A stretch of DNA of 64,000 bases from Albula goreensis. Its lineage: Eukaryota; Chordata; Actinopteri; Albuliformes; Albulidae. Within the stretch, counting starts at the first letter, position 1. The number at the start of each line of letters is the position of its first letter. The stretch covers positions 248,001-312,000 of the forward strand of contig CM040751.1 of NCBI GenBank assembly GCA_022829145.1. The letters run 5' to 3'. The position numbers were made by a program, and so were the translations under genes. Below are positions 35,001-62,459 of this stretch, in pieces. The notes beneath the pieces were generated by a model, which saw nothing but the letters and a program-made list of their open reading frames with translations, ran no database searches and was not told where the DNA came from.

Positions 35001-35879
35001 CATCACAGAATCCCTGTCAATCTAAGCCAGTAGCTTTTGTTAAAACAGTTCCTCAGGTGGCTCAGTCTTCTGGAGAAACTGACATTAAAACGGACACTGG
35101 TTACGAGCCATTCATTTTCAATGGATTCGTAGCACTCAGCGAGGAAACAGAGATCATAAACCAGTTCGGATTCTTAGGGATACCGGTGCTTGCAGTCGTT
35201 TCTGTTGGCTGGTGTTTTGCCCTTATCAGATGTAACCTCATGTGGCTCCAATGTACTTGTACAGGGCATTGAGATGGGTTTTGTGTCTGTTCCTCTACAC
35301 CAGGTGCATGTTAAAACCGATTTGGTTTCTGGCTGTTTTAAGGTTGCCATGCATCCCACGTTGCCAGTACCAGGTGTACATTTCATAATGGGGAATGACA
35401 TAAAAGGTGGGAAAGTACAACCTGTACTGGAGATTTTAAACCAACCCGAGCCATGTCCTGTGGCTGAGCTCTCTCTCGATCATTAGTGTTATGATTATGT
35501 CTTCCCTGCCTGTGCACTTATCCGAGCCCAGTCCCAAAAATGCGGTGAAAATGTGGACTTGTCAGACACTGTTTTCACATCTATGTTTACCGGTGATGGT
35601 TCTCATCCTAACTTGGAAGTCCCTCAGTGTTCAAAGAAGGAGGAAAAAAAGCTCTAACGGATCAGTCCTGGTTGTCTGCCAACCGTGGACAATTTATTGT
35701 TGCCCAGCAAACTGACCTAAGTTTTAAAGCAGTGTTTTAATATGGTTGTGAGTCCTGAATCCGCTAAGGACAAGTCCGTTGCTTATTTCCTGGATGATGG
35801 CATGTTGATACGGAAATGGTCTTCCCCTGTTTCTGCAGGAAAGGATTGGGGTGCAGTTTATCAGTAGTTGTACCTACAG

Positions 35880-36930
35880 CCTACTGCCAGCAGGTGCTGT
35901 CCCTGGCTCATGAGAACCCGTGTTCTGGTCATTTAGGGTTACAAAGACTTACTACAGAGTCTTAAAACACTTCTTTTGGCCTGGGTTAAAGTCCACAGTG
36001 ACTCAGCATTGTAAAATGTGCCACACCTGTCAGGTTACTGGGAAACCAAATCAGGTAATTCCACCTGCTCCTTTCTGTCCTATACCTGTCATTGGCAAAC
36101 CCTTTCAGCATGTGGTTGTGGATTGCGTGGGACTGCTACCAAAGTCAAAATCTGGCAACTAATTTCTGCTCACTGTCATGTGTGTTGCTACAGTTTTCTA
36201 GGCAATCCCTCTACGTACCATCACTGCCAAGTCTGTTGTCAAAGCTTTACTTAGGTTTTTCTCTACCTTTGGTTTCCCGAAAGTTGTGCAGACCGACCAA
36301 GGTACTAACTTCCTTTCGAGAATATTCAAACAGGTCCTCCAGTCTCTGTCCATTACGCACAAGGTCTCCAGTGCTTATCACCCTGAAACGCAAGGTGTCC
36401 TGGAGCGCTGGCATCAGACGTTCAAGTCAGTCTTACGTAAGTACTGTTTGGATACAGGGAAATGTTTGGATGAGGGGGTTCCATTGGCTGTATTTGCCCT
36501 TAGAGAAACAGTACAGGAATCGCTTGGGTTTAGTCCCGCTGAGTTGGTTTTTGGACATACCGTGCGGGGTCCTCTAAAAGTGCTGAAAGAGAAGCTAATG
36601 TCTGATTTGCCTCCAAAGTCTAATGTGCTGGACTATGTTAGTCAGTTCAAAGAGCGTTACATATCATGCTTGCTCTCTCGCTAAGGAAGCGCTGTCCACC
36701 TCTCAGAGCGTGATGAAAAGTCGCTATGACAAGAAGGCTGTGGCTCATTCTTTTAAGCCAGGAGATCAAGTCCTAGTTTTGCTGCCCATTCCTGGTTCTG
36801 CACTGTCCACTCGGTTTTCCGGTCCAGTATTCTGTGGAGGATAAACTTAGCGACAGTAACTATGTCATACAAACTCCTGACCGTAAATGTCCTGACCCTA
36901 TTTGTCACATTAACATGCTCAAAACGTTCC
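35880..36930 (+). pseudogene. Integrase region of Gmr1-like element 2
   Basis: A zinc head (FFWPGLKSTVTQHCKMCHTC) and the catalytic core (QHVVVDCVGLLPKSKSGN, then QTDQGTNFLSRIFKQVLQSL, SSAYHPETQGVLERWHQT, AVFALRETVQESLGFSPAEL) are followed by a GPY/F-like tail (FKPGDQVLVLLP). The core is well preserved relative to the rest. Fossil. Confidence 0.85.
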
Positions 36931-37229
36931 ACGCTAGAGAACCTACTCAGTTGCCAGGTAAGGAGAAGATTTTATCTGTCTCTAGCCTCAGTCTCTGTGG
37001 TTGTGGATACGGTCAATGTGGAGGTTGATGAGGATGAAGATGGTCTGGTCCTTAGCTCCCCAGCAGTGTGCTAGGTTGTCTAATTCGGAGACTTTATCCA
37101 ACCTGGCTTCCTACCTTAGCCACTTGCCAGAAAAGCAGTGCTGTGATATTCTCCGGTTAATTGCAGATCACTTGACTCTTTTCTTGTTTTCATACCATGG
37201 TTTTACAGCATGACATAGTCGTGAATAAT

Positions 37230-38310
37230 GCAGCGCCGATTAGACAGCGTCCATACTGTGTCAATGTCATGAAATGGGCTGTTATGAAAGAGGAGGTAAA
37301 ATATCTTTTAGACAATCGCCTAGCCAAGCCCAGTTCTACCCTGGAGTTACCCCTGCTTACTGGTTCATAAACCAGATGGTACCTTCAGGTTTTGTACCAA
37401 CTTCAGAGAAAAATGAATGGAAGATTGCATTGATGATATTGGGTCGGCTACGTATGTGAGTAAGCTGGACCTGTTAAAAGACTTTTGGCAGGTCCCCTTA
37501 ACTTCACGTGCCTCGGAGATTTCTGCATTTGTAACTCCGGATGATTTCTTACAATATAATGTTTTAGCGTTCGGTATGCAAAATGGCCCATCTACTTTTC
37601 AGAGATTAGTAAAAATAAGGCCTATTTGTTTTGGCTTATGCATGGACAGAACATGAGCGGGTCCTGAGAGTTAGGAAGAGGCTACAGCCTCTTTGACATT
37701 GAACCTTGCCTAGTGTGTCGGAAAGAATACTGTTACTTATTTGGGTAAGCAGGTTAGGTAGGGAAGGGTGTGCCCTGTGGAAGTTAAAGTCATGGCCATT
37801 ACCGGTTTTCCCACACCCAGATTCCTGGGTATGCTGGCTATTACCATAGTTTTTGCAGGAACTTTTCTGTTATGGTTGTCCCTCTTACTAGCCTACTCAG
37901 CACTCCTAGGCCGTTCGTTTGGTCCCCAGACTGTCAGCATGCCTTTGAGAGTGTGAAAGCTCTATTGTACAATTCTCCTGTCCTTGCTGCCCCAGACTTC
38001 GCACTTACGTTACTGGAGGTAGTTGGAGTGCATTGGGAGCTGGTGCAGGAAAATGCAGATGGGATTGATCACCCCGTTTGTTTCTTTTCTCGTAAATTCA
38101 AGACACACCAGCTGAAATATTCCACTATCCATTCCACTTATCATGGTGTACACAGACCATAACCCATTGGTTTTCCTTTCGCGCATGTACAATCATAGCC
38201 AACAGTTGATGCGCTGGGCTTTGATTTTTCAGAATTACAACTTTAACAATGTTCATAAGAAAGGCGCTGACAATGTATTGGCTGATGCTTTGTCTCAAGC
38301 ATAGGTTGTG
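37230..38310 (+). pseudogene. RT and RNase H of Gmr1-like element 2
   Basis: RT traces (KLDLLKDFWQVPLTSRASEI; MQNGPSTFQRL) are followed by RNase H traces (WSPDCQHAFESVKALLYNSP; HPVCFFSRKFKTHQLKYSTI; GADNVLADAL-type end near 38,290). The part before the 3' LTR is GTGGGTGGGAG, a polypurine tract. Fossil. Confidence 0.8.
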
Positions 38311-38404
38311 CCAGATATTAAAATTGTGGTAAGTACATTCTATTTGTTTGGAGTGTGAGTATAGAGTTGAACTAACTTTATAAGTTCTTTCTTGTGGGTG
38401 GGAG

Positions 38405-38875
38405 TGTTACGTCTCCTAGGAACAGGATAGATTGGGGCCCCTGTACACCGCACACAGTGGGATACTGGTGTATAGACACTAGGATAGGAGTGATTGCCAC
38501 CCTTTGTATGTTCGGGTTGGTTAGTTACAGTAGATAGGTAGGTTTTGCTTTGTGTTTTTCAGTAGTTAGATAGCCTGCTTTCATTGTAGTTAGATACATT
38601 TGGTTTTGTTCCTTTCATTCCTTTGGCAACACTCATAGTTCCGACCTCGGTCGTGTGTGTGTCTGTGTAAATGTACTGTGAATTCTGATCTAACTGTGAA
38701 TACTGAACCAAAGATTGTCACCTGTGCACCTTCTTCACTTGGTCACGTAATTCACCATACTTGTATATTGTGCTGTTATTCCCCCTACCTGTTTCCCTGC
38801 AGCTATTTCTTCTTCATCCCGTTTTATCATGTTATGTTCCCTTTCCTGTACCCCTAGACTGCCAGAGTTGTAACA
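38405..38875 (+). repeat. 3' LTR of Gmr1-like element 2
   Basis: Starts TGTTACGTCTCC directly after a purine tract and ends AGTTGTAACA, giving TGTTAC/GTAACA inverted ends; the GGCTG duplication follows. About 471 bp. Confidence 0.8.
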
Positions 38876-41800
38876 GGCTGCTTTCTCCAACCCCTTTCAG
38901 ATGTAACCACTCTCTTTCAGTTCTGCCTCTAGTGACCTTCTCCAGGTGTTTCTAGGTCTTTACTGGCTCTTCTTTCCCTGTGGATTCCACTTTAGTGACT
39001 GTCGAGTTACATTGGTTATGGATTTCCAGAGAATGTGGCCCAACCAGCCTCACTTCCTTCTCCTGATCTGGCCCTCTACCCTCACTCAGTCTGTTTCCTT
39101 CCACAGATCTTCATTCCTAATAGTGTCTGGCCAATGTATCAGCAAGATGGTCCGCAGGCACTTGTTGATAAAAGTCTGGAGTTTGCTGTTTGATGTAATT
39201 GTTGTCCACCAAGTTTCTGAGCCATAGAGGAGTACTGGAGGCTGACCTTGCTTTCCCTGTTCTTGCCTGTATGTCAGTTTCTGTCCCCCCCATCCCTCCC
39301 TATGGCACTGCCAAAATATGTGAAGCTCTCCACTTCCTCCAGCTCTACTCCGTCCAATCTGATGCAGTCATCACTGGTACAGTTTTTGCACATGACCTTG
39401 GTCTTGTCTTTATTGATGGTAAGGCCTGTCTTGGCCAATGTGGCTGCTAGTTGGGATGTCTTGGATTGCATCTGCTGGTGTGCGTGAGAGGTTAAGGCTA
39501 TGTCATCTGTAAAGTCCAGGTCATCAAGCTATGACCAAGGTGTCCACTAAATTCCACAGTTCTGCCCCTCCATTGTCTTGCACATAATCCAGTCCACTGC
39601 TAGCAGGAAGAGTAGGGGCGAAAGCAAGCAGCCCTGTCTGACTCCAGTTTCCACTGTGAAGGGGTCTGTGAGGCAACATGTATGATGGATACAAACTTTC
39701 CAGGTATACCATACTGTGCCATCAGAGCCCAGAGAGTGCTGCACTCGAGACTGTCAAAAGCCTTCTGGAAGTCTATGAAGGTGAGGTACAAAGAAGAGTT
39801 CCGTTCCAGTGACTGCTCTACTATGATGCGTAAGGTGGCTATGTGATCTGTGCAGGATCTGTCTTGCCTGAAACCTGCCTGCTGGTCTCTTAGCTGCATG
39901 TCTAGGGCTCTCTTTATCCTCTTGAGGATGATCCTGCTCAGGGCCTTTCCTGGAACTGAGAGCAGCACGATCCCCCTGTAGTTGTTGCAGCCCTTCAGAT
40001 TTCCTTTCGTAGGCAGTTTTACCAGATGTCCCTCATTCCAGTCTTCTGGTACCCTATCTTCCTCCCATACTTGGCCAAACATCTGATACAGCATCTTGGT
40101 TGACATCTTTGTATCTGCCTTCAGTGCTTCTGGTGGTATGCCATCTGGACCTGGAGCTTTGCTGTTCTTCTGTTTCTGTATGGCTTTCTTGATCTCCAAT
40201 TTGCTCAATCTGTTTGTATTCACTTGAAAGGGTTGTGCTGTTGGAGGTATGTCTGCAGGTTCCATTGGTGGTGACCTGTTCAGTACTTCCCTGAATTGTT
40301 CTGCCCATCAGGTCAGCTGAATCTCCTGTTTTGTCAGAGTTTTACCCTGCTTGTCTAGGATTGGTCTGTCTGCTGGCGGACCTTTGCGAGCTAAAAACCA
40401 GGTGGTATCATAGAGCTCCTTCAGGTTGTGCTTGGCTGCTGTTGCTTCTGCTTGTTTGGCTAGGTTGTCTATATACTGCTGTTTGTCTTTCTTGGTGCTC
40501 TTTCTAACCTCCTTGTTTGCCTTTGAGTACAGCTCTTGGGCTTTTGCCTAAGCTGCTCTTGTCTGGCTGTTGTGAATTTCCTGCTTTCTCTCTTTTCTTT
40601 CTTGGATTTTCTTGAGTGTTTTGGCTGTGATCTATTCTTTATACTGTCTTGTTTTCCTACCAACATACTCCTCTGTTTTTTCCAACCACACCTTCTTCAT
40701 CCCTTGCCATCTCTCTTTTTGAAGGTTTATGGTTCCTCTTCCAGGTCGCCCAGAGCCTGGAATTTGTTTGAAAGGCTGATCCTGAACTGTTCCGCTACAG
40801 TTTTGTCCTGTAGCAGGGCAACGTTGTGCCTGGTACTGGACCTTTTGGTGTTTGTACTGAACCTCTTGAATTTGAGCCTAAGCTTACATGCTAGGAGGTA
40901 GTGGTCTGATGCTACATCCTCTCCATGTTTTACCCAAAAATCATGAAGAGATCGTCTGAAATTTTGGCTGATGCAAATGTGATCAATCTGGTTTTCTGTT
41001 CTGTGGTCTGGGGAGACTCAGGTGGCTTTGTGTACTCTCTTGTGTGAAAACACACTCCCTCCTATGACAAGGTTGGTGAAGGCGCAGAAAGTGGCAAAGT
41101 GCTCCCCGTTCTCATTCATCTCCCCCAGTCCATGTTTTCCCATGATCAGTTCCATTCCTGTGTTGTCTTTGCCAATCTTTGCATTGACATCCTCTGTTAG
41201 CAGAATGACATCCTTCTTTCGTTGTTTGTCTATGACTTGTTTTAGGCTTTCGTAGAAAGCATTCTTGACTTCTAGATTGGCATCAGTGGTTGGTGCTTAG
41301 CATTGAATGGCTACCAGTTTCCTGTATTTTGTGTAGAACCTTGCAGAGATGATTCTGGAGCTGACTGCCTCAAATTTCCTTCAAGGCCCTGATTGCTTCT
41401 CTGGATAGCATGAAGCCCACTCCTTCTGTGAGTGCGGCATCCTGTTGATAATAGCCAGAGTAGAGTATTGTTTCCCCTGTTGCCAGTTGTGTTTTCCCTG
41501 CTTGAGTCTGACGTGTCTCGCTCAGACCTAGCAGAGTAAGCTTGCACTTCTTCATTTCTGCAGCTATCTGAGCAGCTTTTCCGGCTTCATACATAGTTCT
41601 AATGTTCCATACTCCTATGTTAGTGGTATGCTTGGGTGTGAGAAGGGGAATTGGCTGTATGACTTCCTCTTGGCTTTCATTGTACAGCGTCATGTGTGTC
41701 TTAGTAGGAGCACCCTCTTGTCCCCAGACAGAGTGTTGTAAGTTCGTTGCAGACGTTTCTGTAATCACTAAGTATCCACTGAGTGGGTGATTGGCCCATC

Positions 41801-41951
41801 CAGCTTTACTGGGGCTCCGTTGGCCAGCACGTTTCCAGGTGAATCCAAGCAGGCCTTCATGGCAACTGCAACGGCCACGGGGGACTATTGTCCACCCACC
41901 ATGCATTGCCCTGTTTGGCAATCCTGTACTTTGCCTGTTTCCGCCTCCCAT
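38876..41951 (-). pseudogene. RTE-like LINE, endonuclease and reverse transcriptase
   Basis: Minus-strand non-LTR retrotransposon of nearly full coding length. The endonuclease starts near 41,600 (GVWNIRTMYEAGKAAQIAAE; LLGLSETRQTQAGK; TILYSGYYQQDAALTEGVGF). RT lies at about 39,300-40,265 (NSKAPGPDGIPPEALK; GCNNYRGIVLLSVPGKALSR; QAGFRQDRSCTDHIATLRII; TFIDFQKAFDSLE). The catalytic box reads DDLDFTDDIAL near 39,500, where FADD is usual. A thumb and C-terminal region follows (INKDKTKVMC; EEVESFTYFG; LLYGSETWWTT; WLGHILW near 39,030; RQSLKWNPQGK). Frameshifts and stops occur, for example between the endonuclease pieces near 41,370 and in the linker. Its last codons are displaced to 33,757-33,827 by Gmr1-like element 2. 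Clade assignment (RTE/RTEX-like) is tentative. Confidence 0.8.
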
Positions 41952-44900
41952 GATGAGGACGAGGTATCAGATTTTGGGAGGCGCAATGTATACTGGTCCA
42001 ATTTAGTAATGGCCGCACATCATACAAATGTCTTTTGAAGATTTAACTCTCACTTTTTTGCCAGCAGATACCGTGAAAACTACCAGAAATAAAGGTGTAA
42101 AACATACATCTCTCTGTCATTTCAAAGTCTCTGGTGCTAGTGTCTGTTGATAGACATGCTCAAACACGTAAGCACGAAAGAAATGTGATGAAATCAAATA
42201 AAATTACAGAAAACATGTCACATGAAAGACAATTACCATGTGCACCACTTGGATCATGTGCAGAATAGGGTTATTTTGGAGCTGTGTGGCTTTCCTCTGC
42301 ATCCATATTGGCTTTGACCAGCAATGCCCTGGTTATGCCCTTAACTCTTATGTGACCTGTTACACTCAATTTAAAATAAACCCTTACATAGAGAGCATTA
42401 CATTTTTAAACAAACATTATTTTAAGGTTTATTTCAGACAAATAGACAAATTAGACAAACTTTCTCTCCCGTGAAGATTTCCTGGGTTCAACTCTCTTTG
42501 AAGTGGCAGAGGTGGGCCCCATCATTGCTGTTTGGTGTTTTTATATTTTAGCAGGAGTGTCGCCTATGAGTGAATCTCATCAGTTTGTGATGTTAATTGT
42601 TCACTTAAATTAGTCAATTCTACTTGAAGGGACTCAATTTGTTTTTAATTTTCACTCAACTAAATTCTTGTGATTTTTCCTGTGGACATTGTAAATGTAT
42701 CTATTACTAAATTATTGCTAAATGTGCATATAACACTTTGCAACTGTGACAGTATTTTAAGGTGGTATATTTTAGACACATTTTGTTTTTATCAATGTTA
42801 ACCTTTTAACATCTTAGTACATTTTTAATCATTTTTTAAGGCAATAATCATGAATTTTTTGACCTTGAAACATGTCTCTGAGACAGTTACTTGCATGTAG
42901 AGTTCAGGAACTGGTGGCAAAGACCAGGTCCCAAAAGGGGCCAAGTGCTGCTAACCTCTGTTCCCAGAAGATTTTTGCCATGCCTATTGGTATTTGTATA
43001 TTTGTTATACATTATTGTACATTGAACATTGAATATTATGACAGGCTCCTTGTATAATAATGGATAAACTTATAGGCTTACAAATGAATATATAAGGTGT
43101 TTGTGATAAAATGTACTTTTTGGTTTGTCAGACATATTTGCAGCCCATTAGTAACAGGGCAAATGTTTTTGACCATGCATGTATGTTTGTGTATGCATGC
43201 ATAATGGAATGCATAGAGTACATGTATGGATAAATCTTACAAATGATAATGGATAATTTTTGGGATTTATTTTAGCCACTGAATCATCTTATAGGCAATA
43301 GGCATTTTATTTATGTAATATATTACAGCATATTGTCAGCTGTGCTTTTTATGTGTGCAATCATGTTTCTCAAACAGAATGTCTCTTTAATCTAGCCTGA
43401 AAGTTGTTCTGCAAATGTGTGGTGGACATTTTTAATGGACTATGTGAAACTGAAATACAGAAGACATTTTAGCCACTAAATCATCTTATGGGCAAGTTGG
43501 ATAAAAGATAATTGATGACCTCCAGCCTGCAGAAGGCAGTGTTTGGCATTTTGCAGTCATATGCATGTCTTTCAAAGCACACAGGAATCAAAACAAAGGC
43601 ATTTCATACAGTTTTTACTTTAATAAGAAAGTTCCTCAGCACTCCTTTTATTTCTCCATTTCTCTATTTTACAATTTACAAACTAGATATAAAAGATCAT
43701 AAATAAATGACATAAGTTATGTGTACCTAAATTAATACAAAAGCAAAACAAGTAAAAGACAAAAGAGACCAATGTAAAAAGTTATTCTATATGACTAGAT
43801 GTCATCTGGATGCATACAACAAAACAGGTCATCTTTTGTTAGGATAATCCATAATAAACTAAATTAAACTGCATTTTACAGTACATTCTATTTTACTCTC
43901 CTACCCACCACAGTCCTTGCATATCCAAAATAGGTCCTTGAAGGAGGAACAATAAAACATTTGATTGGTTTTGAGGACAGAGGCATTTGAAATGTGTGAA
44001 AAAATTCATGGAATATATATATTTAATGCAAAAAAAAAAAAAAACACAATGAAGACAGTCCTTGGAAACGGACATTTGGTGCATAAGAAAACAATGAATA
44101 TTTAAAATTATCTCCAATATTCTTTCCCTTTTAAAATCATCCCTGCATTAAGTTTTAAGTACATGCACGTGTCCCTCATATTGGGAACGCTCTCTCGCCC
44201 CATCTCCCACCATGTGCGAGTCTGCTGCTCTGGCTGTAAGTCTGGCAGAGGTATCACCTGCAGCTCTCATGGAAAGGGGGATCCAGGACCCTCGGAGGAC
44301 TCGTCCAACCAGAAGTGGTGGTGTCCCGTAACCCTTCCAGAGGAGCACACAGTCATTGTCTTTATAGAGTCACTGTCTAAACAGAGACCATGTGGTTGCA
44401 CCTCCTCCACCTGTTGCACAAACTCCACTAACTTTCAATGCAGCATGTTTCATCAAGTGCTGCTATTGCAACAGTATAGGGCCCTGTGCTGTTCACTGGC
44501 AAAAAAACTCAGTCTTCATTCAAAAATGAAAATCCATTTCCTTTCTTCACAAAGACAAAAGAAGACTAGATTTACTGGCAGCACTGTGAAGACACTGTCA
44601 CACAAAGCAGCTGTGACATGCAAACAAAACCTCCATAAATTACAAAATTAAAAAAAAAATATTTACTGGAGTGAAATATTACTTTCCTCATATTATAGTC
44701 TCATTAATCTTTTTTTCAATAAAGACATGACCATGGACGTGAGGTCTATGAATCTGCAATTAATGAAAGGGGCATTGCAGTAGAATGCTCTCCATGCCCT
44801 GTGGAAAGATCTTTATCTTCATTTCTTTCTTGCTTGGGGAAAAATTGATGTGCTGCTGTCAGACTGTGACGCTTGAAAGAAAGCTAGGAAGGAGAGGGGA

Positions 44901-45632
44901 GAAAGGGAACCGATCAGAAAAGGAAAGTGCCTCGCCTGCATTTTCTATCCACAGTCAGGCACAGTTGTGTGAGAAATGAGTCCAGACTGCTGAATAAGCC
45001 ACAAAGTCCTCTGATTTAAACTGGAATCCATTAAAACCCACTCTTTCCATCAGAATGACATTCCACATTGACCTGCTCTTTTAAGGGCCTGGTCAGCTTG
45101 TTAGGTCAAAGTTTTGCTTCCAAATAGATGGGATTTAAAATACCCAGACACTGAGTAAATAAAACAGACCTCCAATATTATATATTAACTTTGCATAATG
45201 TCCACTTATTTGATCCAACGTCCTCAAATTATTTCAGAAATTTTTGACACCATCTCAGAAGACAGTGCATTTATGGATCTCTAATAATTTGTATACATTT
45301 GGCTCTAAGCCTTGCTACCACCTCTATTTCACTTAACTTAGAACAGCACTTACACACACACAAGCACAAATACAAAGATATTACATACACAAAATGTCAG
45401 TGTGTTTGTCCATGAATTAGCAACTGTTTTCCAATGAAAGCCATGTACAGTTTGTGTTATGTCTCTAAATGACCCCCTAAGAGTCGAAACAATATCAGAC
45501 ATGAAGTGTATTCATTGTTTACAGGCTTTTGGTGTTAATTATTTAGCCTATTTTCTATTCCAAAGAAAATCCATTATAACTACTTAGTTCCACAGGACCA
45601 ACACAGGGAAATGCTTGTTTCTTATTTGAATA
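41952..45632. other. Region downstream of epha4, no gene recognised
   Basis: AT-rich DNA. Part of it may be the epha4 3' UTR, which is several kilobases long in other vertebrates, but no end can be fixed. A block with TTAGCCACT.AATCATCTTA recurs at about 43,272 and 43,472. No coding family or RNA gene is recognised. Confidence 0.4.
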
Positions 45633-45973
45633 CAGGAGGTCCTTGGGTTACAACGGTCTCGAGTTACGATGGTTTCGTGGTTATGACGCACTCCCATAAA
45701 TTACTTAAAAAGCCTAGTTTCGACCTAAGCAGTTTGGTTCGTAAATACGACCACAGAAATAAAGATAAGAAATTGTTCTCTCTTTTTTTTTTTATTAATG
45801 TTTCATTTAATTACTTTAATTATTTTATATGTCCTTCATGTGTTGTGTGTACAGAGTGAGTGACTTAAGGTGTTAATTTAGGTATAATTTAGGTATAAAT
45901 TCCGATTTACGTTGAAAATCGGCTTATGACAAGTCGTAGGAACGGAACTCTTTCGTAAGTCGAGGACCCCCTG
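45633..45973. mobile_element. TcMar (Tigger-like) MITE
   Basis: Terminal inverted repeats CAGGAGGTCCTTGGGTTACA (left) and CAGGGGGTCCTCGACTTACG (right, reverse complement) are each bordered by TA (45,631-632 and 45,974-975), the duplication used by Tc1/mariner elements. About 341 bp, no transposase. The CAGGNGGTCCTCG..TTACG terminus resembles Tigger/pogo-type elements. It lies about 0.9 kb past the epha4 stop codon, possibly inside the 3' UTR. Confidence 0.8.
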
Positions 45974-46910
45974 TATATTCAATAAGATTCAAATCAGCTA
46001 TATAATTGTCTCAATAACAATAGACTTAACACGATGCCTTCTGTAATTCGACGTTTAATTAAATGCCTGTAGTTGTGAAGCATCTTGTGACCTGGCAATA
46101 AATAATTGTAGTAAAGTTATTACATAATGCTTACCTCAATTTAAAAAGGCAGCTGTATTTTTGTTTTCATTTTTTCATCTTTTTTTCTCACCAGCAAGAA
46201 ACCCTTTGTACCTGCAGACAGGTTCTGCCGAAGAGAGAGACAAAGTTCCCATGTAATTCATCTGTTATACGGCTGAGAAAGCAACTGTGGCCGAAGTATC
46301 ATCAGGACATCTTGCCAAATGAAACTGGAGCCCTGATGCATTGACAATTCTCACATAGAGATGGTCCAGTCACAGGGTAGGACACCAAACCAGGTCACAC
46401 CAAAGACCTTCCAAAAATGTCCTGAGGAAAAATGCTTAATTCCAGCAAAGCACAAGAAAAACACGCCCCAAGTTTGTTCAAAAAAGGTTGGACAGTGCAG
46501 TCTCATCAGTGACTTCACACTGGACTGTCTGAGCTTGGAGATAGAAAGATTTGTACCATCACAAATTACAAAGAACAATTTATACACTTGCACACCAATA
46601 CAAAAAATATTCCAATGGATGTTATCCAGGAAAAAGTCATGGGAAAAAAAAAAGTGTTGAGAACGGGAAGTCTCTTTCCAGGTCCACTGCAATACAGAAA
46701 CCTTACAGTTTCATTACAGCAACAAACATCAAAAATATTCTCTTGTTGAAGAGCAGGGATTAAGCAATACAAAAGTGCCGTTCCTCTGTTCTTTGACTTC
46801 TTCTTGTTATTCATTTTAATCCAGTTTAAAGTGCATGGATGAGGTAAATTATTTGATCAGATTTGTCTTTCCTTTAAAAAAGGCAGTGGCAAGTGTTTTT
46901 GTGTTCTGAG

Positions 46911-62247
<15,337 letters not shown>

Positions 62248-62340
62248 CTGGAGAAGGAGAGGGGAGAGAGAGGAGAGAAAGAACACATTCAGCATTCAGT
62301 CTTTCACTCTCACAGCATCAACAAGCCACGACACGCACCG

Positions 62341-62428
62341 TCTCAGATTGTCCTAAAATTGTTTCTGCAGACAGGAAAGAATTCACGCAACGTTATCTAT
62401 GCAGAAACAATTTTAGAATAACCTGAGA
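62341..62428 (-). other. Long inverted repeat / hairpin in epha4 intron
   Basis: Arms 62,341-62,369 and 62,400-62,428 (29 nt each) are complementary at 26 positions, including a perfect 17-nt core (CTAAAATTGTTTCTGCA). The loop is 30 nt. In epha4 sense two of the three mismatches become G-U pairs. The size fits a pre-miRNA-like stem-loop or a tiny palindromic MITE. It lies about 95 nt upstream (in gene sense) of the FN3 exon. Confidence 0.7.
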
Positions 62429-62459
62429 TGGTGGGCAGGTGTTGAAACCTACTATCTCT

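Larger units (their letters stand above)
33828..38875 (+). mobile_element. Gmr1-like Ty3/gypsy element 2, fossil inserted in LINE
   Basis: Bounded by TGTTACGTCT at the left and AGTTGTAACA at the right, and flanked by a perfect 5-bp duplication, GGCTG (33,823-33,827 and 38,876-38,880). Parts in order: gag capsid with SCAN-like pattern (about 34,350-34,800), CCHC knuckle (CFYCHKAGHMIADC, about 34,940), protease (about 35,180-35,450, late motif FIMGNDIKG), integrase (about 35,880-36,660), GPY/F-like tail (36,700-36,930), RT (about 37,230-37,800), RNase H (about 37,900-38,300). Integrase precedes RT again, so this is a second Gmr1-group lineage. The 5' LTR is only partly recognisable. It is heavily broken, probably more than ten breaks, and older than element 1. 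Confidence 0.88.
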
